NCBI GenBank assembly: GCA_025935655.1
Contig: JAICUV010000240.1
Span: 1 to 5,282 of the forward strand
DNA from: Chloroflexota bacterium
GTDB lineage: Bacteria; Chloroflexota; Limnocylindria; Limnocylindrales; CSP1-4
Direction of reading: 5' to 3'
Length of the DNA: 5,282 bases
Part shown: positions 1 through 4,540 of the stretch, in pieces
Numbering within the stretch: position 1 is the first letter of the stretch
Layout of the letters: each line of letters starts with the position of its first letter
Program-made: the position numbers and the translations under genes
The notes under the pieces: generated by a model
Told to the model about the DNA's origin: nothing
The model's database searches: none
What the model saw: the letters and a program-made list of their open reading frames with translations, nothing else

Positions 1-23
1 CCACGCATGTCAGTTGTGCGTGG
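1..23. repeat. Perfect 7-bp hairpin at the left edge
   Basis: CCACGCA (1-7) and TGCGTGG (17-23) are exact reverse complements around a 9-nt loop. The left arm, extended to CCACGCAT, equals the second half of the 15-mer at 480-494, so position 1 may fall inside another copy cut by the window edge. Confidence 0.5.
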
Positions 24-79
24 ACCTCCTCAGGGCTGTGAACCCCGACCAACACACGTACCAGTTGTGCCTGCACCTC
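11..79. repeat. Degenerate direct repeat, period 51 bp
   Basis: Bases 11-28 (CAGTTGTGCGTGGACCTC) recur at 62-79 (CAGTTGTGCCTGCACCTC) with 16 of 18 identical. Similarity fades upstream. In the second copy the changes create GTGC-CT-GCAC, so each copy has its own small dyad. Confidence 0.5.
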
Positions 80-250
80 GCCGCAGTGCGGCCGGCGGAG
101 CGGACCCAGGGCCCCCAGCAGAGCCGAGCCCCTGCCCTCGCCCCCCGGCACTCGCCCCCCGCCCTCGGGGACCACGCGTCACGTTTTCGGGACTCGGCTC
201 GCGAATCGGGGACTCGTCGGCACGAAGTTGGCGGAATCGAGGCTCCCGAC

Positions 251-262
251 CGGTCCGGACCG
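251..262. repeat. Perfect 12-bp palindrome
   Basis: CGGTCCGGACCG is a perfect two-fold palindrome in the centre of the 166-328 segment. A dimeric DNA-binding site is possible, but GC-rich palindromes of this size can also arise by chance here. Confidence 0.4.
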
Positions 263-268
263 CCGAAG

Positions 269-287
269 CGGGGACGGCGGGTCCCCG
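269..287. repeat. Perfect 7-bp stem, 5-nt loop hairpin
   Basis: CGGGGAC (269-275) and GTCCCCG (281-287) are exact reverse complements around GGCGG. The arms are the same heptamer found at the outer ends of the 166-328 inverted repeat, so it belongs to that repeat family rather than being a random stem. No T-run follows on either strand. Confidence 0.5.
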
Positions 288-479
288 ACGCCGCCACGTT
301 GGCCCGAAAACTTGACCCCCGGTCCCCGGAGGCGAGGACCCGCCAGCGGAGGCGCGCCCGGCCCGGACAGGACGACTCGCCCCCGCTCCCCGGTCGGGAC
401 GACCCCCGCCGCGGCCCTGGATGGCGTTATTCGTGACCACCAGTACAGATCGAGCGCCCGGAGGTCGAAGCACGTGACT

Positions 480-639
480 GTGCGTCCCACGCATGCCTTC
501 CGGCCGAGGTCGCCGTGCGCGTGCGTCCCACGCACACGCCTGCCCGAGCAACCGGGCTCCGGGGCCGGAAACACAGTCGATCCGTGCGTGCCACGAACAG
601 CCGATGATTCCGACGCCTGCATCGCTGCGCCGCACGCAC
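480..639 (+). repeat. Four copies of a palindromic 15-mer with regular spacing
   Basis: Consensus GTGCGTCCCACGCAC, a 6-bp inverted repeat around CCC. Copies start at 480 (14/15 identical to consensus), 521 (15/15), 584 (13/15) and 625 (12/15). Start-to-start distances are 41, 63 and 41 bp, close to 4, 6 and 4 turns of B-DNA. Sequences between copies are unrelated, so this is not a simple tandem duplication. The copy at 521 extends its stem by three more pairs after one mismatch. A related half-site (GCACGCAC) occurs at 681-688. It could be an operator array for a dimeric regulator or a REP-type repeat cluster. Confidence 0.5.
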
Positions 640-679
640 AGACGTCGGCGCGAGGGCAGACGGGCAGACGCGCGACGAG

Positions 680-699
680 CGCACGCACGGCCGCGTACG
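680..699 (-). other. Hairpin just downstream of the last operon gene
   Basis: On the minus strand, CGTACGC (699-693) pairs with GCGTGCG (686-680) around a 6-nt loop, giving seven pairs including one G-U. It begins 12 nt after the DUF192 stop, where a terminator would be expected. There is no U-tract after it, so it is not a standard intrinsic terminator. It may protect the 3' end or help factor-dependent termination. Confidence 0.3.
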
Positions 700-710
700 A
701 CCCGCGCGAT

Positions 711-1097
711 CTACCGCCCTTCGCGGACCTCGACCCGGTCGCCGACGGCTGTCTTCGTCGCGTCGATCGTGCCCACCGGCAGCTCGAGGACCCCGTCCGC
801 GCCCCGGACGAGCGGCACGAGGCCCGTCCACGCGCGGAGGCCGCGGTGCACGGACTTCACGACGCGGACGCCGTCGGGGCCCGGCTTGGAGACGAACACC
901 GCGTCGATCGGGAAGCGCATGAACATCATGTGGATCCCGTTGCTCGCGGGCAGCCACAGACCGTCCCCCGCGGCGAGCGAGGGACGGCCCATCAGGCCCA
1001 TGAACTTGGCCCACAGCGAGCCGGCCGTCTCCAGCCGCTCGGCGAGGACCGATGTCCGGTCGAGGTTGCGCGCGACGCCGCGCGCCGCGGACGCCAC
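711..1097 (-). CDS. DUF192 family protein, last gene of the Tad operon
   Basis: A 128-residue protein of the DUF192 family, whose biochemical function is not established. It has no signal peptide or membrane segment, so it is predicted cytoplasmic. Family landmarks are clear: a short N-terminal strand, VLAERLETAGSLWAKFMGLMGR (17-38, with GLMGR at 34-38), GDGLWLPASNGIHMMFMRFPID (44-65, with His56, Met60 and the FPID turn), the long hairpin VFVSKPGPDGVRVVKSV, Trp90, LELPVGT (104-110) and the closing GDRVEV. The start is GTG at 1097, three nucleotides after the tadC stop and in the same frame. The only purine-rich sequence before it (AGGG at 1102-1099) overlaps the tadC stop and is too close for a normal Shine-Dalgarno, so reinitiation by ribosomes leaving tadC is the likely route. 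No later ATG or GTG would keep the conserved N-terminal half. Its tight linkage suggests a role with the pilus, which is inference. The stop is TAG. Confidence 0.88.
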   Translation of the reverse strand: MASAARGVARNLDRTSVLAERLETAGSLWAKFMGLMGRPSLAAGDGLWLPASNGIHMMFMRFPIDAVFVSKPGPDGVRVVKSVHRGLRAWTGLVPLVRGADGVLELPVGTIDATKTAVGDRVEVREGR

Positions 1098-1100
1098 GCC

Positions 1101-2051
1101 CTACTGGCCGGGGGTGCCGCTGCCCAGGTTGATCATGATCAGGATGATCGCGGGCCCCAGGATGACGATGAACAGCGACGGGAAGATGCACCCGACGAGC
1201 GGGAACAGCATCTTGATCGGCGCCTTGGCCGCCATCTCCTCCGCGCGCTGGCGGCGCTCGATCCGGAGCTGCTCGGACTGGACCTGCAGCACCTTGGAGA
1301 TCGAGACACCCAGCTGCTCGGCCTGGATGATGGCCCCGATGAAGTTCGTGAGGGCCGGCACCTCGGTGCGCGGGACGATGTCCCGGAGCGCATCACGGCG
1401 CGGCTTGCCCACGCGGATCTCGGCGAGCGCCCGGCGGAACTCCTCGGTGAGGGGCCCCTTGAGCTTCTCGACGACCTTGCCCAGCGCCCCGTCGAAGCCG
1501 AGGCCCGCGCGGACGGAGATCGTCAGCAGGTCCAGGGCGTCCGGGATCATGAGCAGGATGGCCTTCTGGCGCTTGCGGACGCGGCCGCCAAGCCAGAACT
1601 CAGGGATCGTGTAGCCGAACATGAGCCCCACCGGGATCATGACGAGGTTGATCGGGAACGGCACGAACCCGATGACGCCCGGGAACACGAACAGCAGGAA
1701 GAAGATGACCGCGCCGATGATGGCGCCCACGGCCTTGATCCCCAGCCAGTCCGCGACCCGCATGTTGCCGGGGTTCCCGGCGAGGGCGAGGCGCTTCTCG
1801 GTCTGCTGGGTGAACGAAGTCGAGGCGACCCGCGACACGGAGCCCGAGAGCCGGCCCATGAGCGGGCGCAGCGTCCGGTCGAGGAGCGGCTGCTGGAGCT
1901 CGAGCTCCTCGAGGTTCTTCGCCTGCATGGACCCGAGCTGGGTCAGGCGGGCCTGGACCGGGTCCACCGGCGAGTTGCCGGCGAGCCCGATGACGATCAG
2001 GAGGATGGCGCCGGCCGCGACGAGCGCGACGACGAGGGCGATGGGGTCCAT
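1101..2051 (-). CDS. tadC: TadC: second type II secretion F-family platform protein of the Tad pilus
   Basis: A 316-residue inner-membrane protein with a T2SSF domain, the partner of TadB. A strongly hydrophobic helix near the N terminus (about 4-24) is followed by a soluble linker (about 25-100), two hydrophobic segments (about 107-126 and 129-148, with LFVFPGVIGFVPFPINLVMI across the turn), and then the T2SSF core. That core begins LLMIPDALDLLTISVRAGLG (166-185) and continues through EEFRRALAEIRVGKPRRDAL (203-222) and FIGAIIQAEQLGVSISKVLQ (237-256). A final helix (about 283-307) contains FPLVGCIFPSLFIVILGPAI. The QAEQLGVSISKVL block and the RAEEMAAKAPIKMLFPL stretch before the last helix are typical of TadC. 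The ATG start has a Shine-Dalgarno within tadB. tadB ends TAG and only three nucleotides (CCG) separate it from this ATG; the two genes share a reading frame. The stop is again TAG, followed after three nucleotides by the DUF192 start. Confidence 0.94.
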   Translation of the reverse strand: MDPIALVVALVAAGAILLIVIGLAGNSPVDPVQARLTQLGSMQAKNLEELELQQPLLDRTLRPLMGRLSGSVSRVASTSFTQQTEKRLALAGNPGNMRVADWLGIKAVGAIIGAVIFFLLFVFPGVIGFVPFPINLVMIPVGLMFGYTIPEFWLGGRVRKRQKAILLMIPDALDLLTISVRAGLGFDGALGKVVEKLKGPLTEEFRRALAEIRVGKPRRDALRDIVPRTEVPALTNFIGAIIQAEQLGVSISKVLQVQSEQLRIERRQRAEEMAAKAPIKMLFPLVGCIFPSLFIVILGPAIILIMINLGSGTPGQ

Positions 2052-2054
2052 CGG

Positions 2055-3068
2055 CTAGACCTCGATGTCCACGATCTTGCGGATGAACATGAAGCCCAGG
2101 AACATCGCGAACCCGCCGATCATCAGGATCACCACGCCGGCCGGGAGGCCGGCGATCTGCGCCCGGTCGTCGAACATCGGCTGCATGAACCCGGGCGCCG
2201 CGACGAACAGGAAGCCGGCGAGCGCGATCGGCAGGAAGCCGACGACGTAGCCCGACAGCCGCTGCTGGGCGGTGAGCGTCTGGATCTCGCCCTTGATGCG
2301 GACCCGCTCGCGGATGGTGAACGCGATGCTGTCCAGGATCTCGGCGAGGTTGCCGCCGACCGTGTGCTGGATCGCGATGGCCGTGGCCATCAGCTCCAGG
2401 TCGTCGGACCGGACGCGGCGGACCATGTTCTCCAGCGCCACGTCGAACGAGAGGCCCAGGTTGACCTCGCGGATGACGCGGCCGAACTCCGTCGAGATCG
2501 GCGGGCGCGACTCGCGCACCACGAGCTCGATGGCCTGGAGGAACGAGGAGCCCGCGCGCAGCGCGTTCGCGATCAGGGTGATCGTGTCCGGCAGCTGCTT
2601 GTTGAACGACTTGAGGCGCCCCGACTTCCGGCGGCCGAGCCAGAAGCGCGGCAGGAAGAAGCCGACGAAGGCGCCGATCAGGAGGAACAGCGGGTTGCGC
2701 AGCGTCGGCATGGCGACGGACAGCACGATCATCAGCAGCGGGACGCCGAAGATGCAGGCCGCCCAGATCACGAGGTACTCGCTGGGCTTGAGGCGCAGGT
2801 CTGCGCGGGCGATCTCGCGGGCGAGATTCGCCCCGAAGTCGCGCTGCTCGACCACCTTGTTGAGCTGGGCGAGCGCCTCGCTCGACTGCAGCGCCTGCGC
2901 GATCCCCGCCGAGCCGCTGGCGGCCGCCGGCTTCTCCTGCTGGGTCGACGCGTAGCGCGCGAGCCGCGCGTTGACGTCGGAGCCGCCGCCGGACATCGCG
3001 ACGCCCACCGCGATCAGGAGGATCGCCAGGGCCGCGACACCGGCGATGACGAGGGTCATGTTGTCCAC
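2055..3068 (-). CDS. tadB: TadB: type II secretion F-family membrane platform protein of the Tad pilus
   Basis: A 337-residue polytopic inner-membrane protein with one T2SSF (GspF-like) domain; with TadC it forms the platform on which CpaF acts. A first membrane helix (about 5-24) is followed by a polar Ala/Gln-rich stretch to about 95, then two hydrophobic segments (about 98-118 and 124-140) joined by a short turn. The cytoplasmic T2SSF core (about 157-270) begins QLPDTITLIANALRAGSSFLQA, the classic signature of this family, and includes LELMATAIAIQHTVGGNLAEIL (224-245), characteristic of the TadB branch. Helices at about 272-292 and 308-329 close the protein. Start choice is GTG, from the Shine-Dalgarno spacing. 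It is 21 nt after cpaF and three nucleotides before tadC, so it is surely co-transcribed. The length is near the usual 300-340 residues for the family. The stop codon is TAG. TadB versus TadC naming rests on order and the QHTVGGNL segment. Confidence 0.94.
   Translation of the reverse strand: MDNMTLVIAGVAALAILLIAVGVAMSGGGSDVNARLARYASTQQEKPAAASGSAGIAQALQSSEALAQLNKVVEQRDFGANLAREIARADLRLKPSEYLVIWAACIFGVPLLMIVLSVAMPTLRNPLFLLIGAFVGFFLPRFWLGRRKSGRLKSFNKQLPDTITLIANALRAGSSFLQAIELVVRESRPPISTEFGRVIREVNLGLSFDVALENMVRRVRSDDLELMATAIAIQHTVGGNLAEILDSIAFTIRERVRIKGEIQTLTAQQRLSGYVVGFLPIALAGFLFVAAPGFMQPMFDDRAQIAGLPAGVVILMIGGFAMFLGFMFIRKIVDIEV
2059..2063 (-). promoter_or_regulatory. Ribosome binding site of tadC, inside the end of tadB
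   Basis: GAGGT on the minus strand, formed by the last tadB sense codons, lies 7 nt before the tadC ATG at 2051-2049. A ribosome finishing tadB would cover it, so translational coupling is likely. Confidence 0.6.
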
Positions 3069-3076
3069 GAGCTGGT

Positions 3077-3082
3077 CTCCCC
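3077..3082 (-). promoter_or_regulatory. Ribosome binding site of tadB (selects a GTG start)
   Basis: GGGGAG on the minus strand lies 8 nt before the GTG at 3068-3066 and 17 nt before an in-frame ATG at 3059-3057. The spacing favours GTG as the real start, adding three residues (MDN) ahead of the ATG. Confidence 0.7.
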
Positions 3083-3089
3083 GTCCCGG

Positions 3090-4493
3090 CTAGTAGCTGA
3101 AGCCGAACAGGCCCGGCGGCAGGTGGATGCCCTGGACCTCGAACTTCTCGACGAACTTGGGCCGGATGCCGGTCGGCTTGAGGCGGCCCTGGATCTTGCC
3201 CTCCACGACGCCCGTCTGCTCGAACACGAACACGTCCTGCATGACGATGACGTCGCCCTCCATGCCCTGGACCTCCGTGATGTTCACGATCCGGCGCGAC
3301 CCGTCCTTGAGGCGGGACTGCTGGACGATGATGTCCACGGCGGAGGCGATCTGCTCCCGGATGGCGCGGACCGGGAGGTCCACGCCGGCCATGAGCACCA
3401 TCGTCTCGAGGCGGGAGAGCATGTCGCGGGGGCTGTTGGCGTGGCCCGTGGACATCGAGCCGTCGTGGCCCGTGTTCATGGCCTGGAGCATGTCCAGCGC
3501 CTCGCCTGCGCGGCACTCGCCGACGATGATGCGGTCGGGCCGCATGCGCAGCGAGTTGCGGACGAGCTCGCGGATCGGGATCTGCCCCTTGCCCTCGATG
3601 TTGGGCGGACGGGACTCCAGCGTCACCACGTGCTCCTGGCGGAGCTGGAGCTCGGCGGCGTCCTCGATCGTGACGATGCGCTCGTCGTTCGGGATGAACG
3701 AGGAGAGCACGTTGAGGGTCGTCGTCTTGCCCGAGCCCGTGCCACCGGAGACGAAGATGTTGAGGCGGGCCTCCACGCCGGCGCGGAGGAACTCGAACAT
3801 GTCCGGGGTCGCGGTGCCGAATCGGATCAGGTCGTCCACCGTGAAGGGGGAGGCGGAGAACTTCCGGATCGTGATCACGGGCCCCACGAGGGACAGCGGC
3901 GGGATGATCGCGTTGACGCGGGAGCCGTCGGTGAGGCGCGCGTCGACCATCGGGCTGGACTCGTCCACGCGGCGGCCGATCGGAGCGATGATCCGGTCGA
4001 TGATCCGCATGACGTGGTCGTCGTTCTGGAACACGACGTTCGTGAGCTCCAGCTTGCCCGACCGCTCGATGTAGACCTGGCGCGGTCCGTTGACCATGAC
4101 CTCGGTGATGGACTCATCACGGAGGAGGGGCTCCAACGGGCCGAGGCCGATGATCTCGTCGGTGATCTGCTCGAGCATGCGCACGCGTTCGGCGCGCGTG
4201 AGGGCCAGGCCTTCCTCGTCGATGACCTTGCCGAAGATCTCCTCGATCTGGCGCCGGACCTCGACCTGGTTGGACAGGTCCAGCTTCGGGTCGAGGTCCT
4301 GGATCACCCGGGTCTGGATCCGGAACTTGACGTCCCGGAACGACTCCCGGACGGGCGCGGCCGCCCCCAGGCGCTGGCCCGTGGTCTGCGCCGGAGGCTG
4401 GGCTCCGGCTCCGCCCCCGGCGGGCGCAGGAAGGTTGGATCCCTCCGGCCCGGCGCCGGGACGGGCGCTTTCGATCCGCTTCAACAGGGACAT
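3090..4493 (-). CDS. cpaF: CpaF/TadA-type secretion ATPase of the Tad/Flp pilus
   Basis: A 467-residue PilT/VirB11-superfamily ATPase, cytoplasmic, whose hexamer powers Flp pilin assembly through the TadB/TadC platform. Residues 1-10 are followed by a Pro/Ala/Gly-rich linker to about 47. The N-terminal domain (about 50-240) contains IIGLGPLEPLL, the VMVNGP signature (132-137) and RVDESSPMVDARLTDGSRVN (175-194). The motor domain follows: Walker A GGTGSGKT (250-257, Lys256), the acidic Asp-box-like stretch VTIEDAAELQL (274-284), Walker B RIIVGE (321-326, Glu326), and the His box MSTGHANSPRD (347-357, His351). The C-terminal part with RLKDGSRRI and ITEVQGMEG is typical of the CpaF branch. All catalytic motifs are present and the length is usual for the family. 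Residues 325-331 read GECRAGE, where many homologues have a glycine after the Arg. The ATG has a strong Shine-Dalgarno at 8 nt. The stop is TAG, and tadB starts 21 nt later. Assignment to the Tad group rather than VirB11/PilB is supported by motifs and neighbours. Confidence 0.97.
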   Translation of the reverse strand: MSLLKRIESARPGAGPEGSNLPAPAGGGAGAQPPAQTTGQRLGAAAPVRESFRDVKFRIQTRVIQDLDPKLDLSNQVEVRRQIEEIFGKVIDEEGLALTRAERVRMLEQITDEIIGLGPLEPLLRDESITEVMVNGPRQVYIERSGKLELTNVVFQNDDHVMRIIDRIIAPIGRRVDESSPMVDARLTDGSRVNAIIPPLSLVGPVITIRKFSASPFTVDDLIRFGTATPDMFEFLRAGVEARLNIFVSGGTGSGKTTTLNVLSSFIPNDERIVTIEDAAELQLRQEHVVTLESRPPNIEGKGQIPIRELVRNSLRMRPDRIIVGECRAGEALDMLQAMNTGHDGSMSTGHANSPRDMLSRLETMVLMAGVDLPVRAIREQIASAVDIIVQQSRLKDGSRRIVNITEVQGMEGDVIVMQDVFVFEQTGVVEGKIQGRLKPTGIRPKFVEKFEVQGIHLPPGLFGFSY

Positions 4494-4501
4494 CGCTTAC
4501 A

Positions 4502-4508
4502 CCCCTTC
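4502..4508 (-). promoter_or_regulatory. Ribosome binding site of cpaF
   Basis: On the minus strand GAAGGGG sits 8 nt before the ATG at 4493-4491. The match to the anti-Shine-Dalgarno core and the spacing fix the cpaF start at this ATG. Confidence 0.75.
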
Positions 4509-4522
4509 GGCCGCGTACGGCC
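4509..4522 (-). other. Small hairpin in the cpaE-cpaF gap, next to the cpaF ribosome binding site
   Basis: On the coding (minus) strand this reads GGCCG-TACG-CGGCC, a perfect 5-bp stem around a TACG loop. It ends directly upstream of the cpaF Shine-Dalgarno sequence GAAGGGG. No T-run follows, so it is not a canonical terminator. It could tune mRNA processing or ribosome access between cpaE and cpaF, but short GC palindromes are common at this base composition. Confidence 0.3.
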
Positions 4523-4540
4523 CTGGCACAGTCTGCCGCG

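Larger units (their letters stand above)
166..328. repeat. Inverted repeat pair bounding a 163-bp MITE/REPIN-like segment
   Basis: The reverse complement of 166-191 and the plus strand of 303-328 agree at 22 of 26 positions. Both arms have CCCGAAAAC at the inner end, then TGAC, then GGTCCCCG at the outer end. Between them is a 111-bp non-coding centre with further palindromes. Weaker complementarity continues outside both arms. No target-site duplication is evident. Whether this is a non-autonomous mobile element, a REP-type sequence or a large RNA stem cannot be settled from one copy. Confidence 0.55.
1..710. other. Long repeat-rich intergenic region without a convincing gene
   Basis: Open frames exist on both strands here, but their products are Arg/Pro/Gly-rich, lack recognisable domains, overlap one another and resemble random translation of GC-rich DNA. 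I see no tRNA or rRNA and no clear sigma-70-like promoter. The stretch 421-460 is visibly less GC-rich than its surroundings. The region contains several repeat families listed separately: a hairpin and direct repeat at 1-79, a long inverted repeat pair at 166-328, and a palindromic 15-mer series at 480-639. It lies 3' of the Tad operon and may hold the upstream control region of a gene beyond the left edge. Confidence 0.7.

Noticed and set aside
313..345. TTGACC as a -35 element of a plus-strand promoter
   Set aside because: No -10-like sequence lies at suitable spacing in the very GC-rich DNA that follows, and no credible gene is downstream on that strand.
14..635. Several overlapping open frames on both strands in the intergenic region
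   Set aside because: They overlap each other, run through the inverted repeats and give low-complexity Arg/Pro/Gly-rich products without recognisable domains.
480..639. CRISPR array
   Set aside because: The repeats are only 15 bp, diverge between copies, and the unique stretches are 26 or 48 bp; there is no constant repeat-spacer unit and no cas gene.
493..1614. Long plus-strand open frame (373 codons) starting in the intergenic region
   Set aside because: It runs antisense through the DUF192 gene and most of tadC. Its product is Arg/Ser/Pro-rich with no domain, as expected opposite GC-rich genes with strong third-position bias.
1600..3516. Very long minus-strand open frame (638 codons) overlapping cpaF, tadB and tadC
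   Set aside because: It is an alternate frame of three genes with clear domains. Its translation is dominated by Arg, Pro, Gly and His and has no motif.
3127..4074. Plus-strand open frame (315 codons) opposite cpaF
   Set aside because: It is antisense to highly conserved CpaF motifs, with Ser/Arg/Thr/Met-rich composition typical of a shadow frame.
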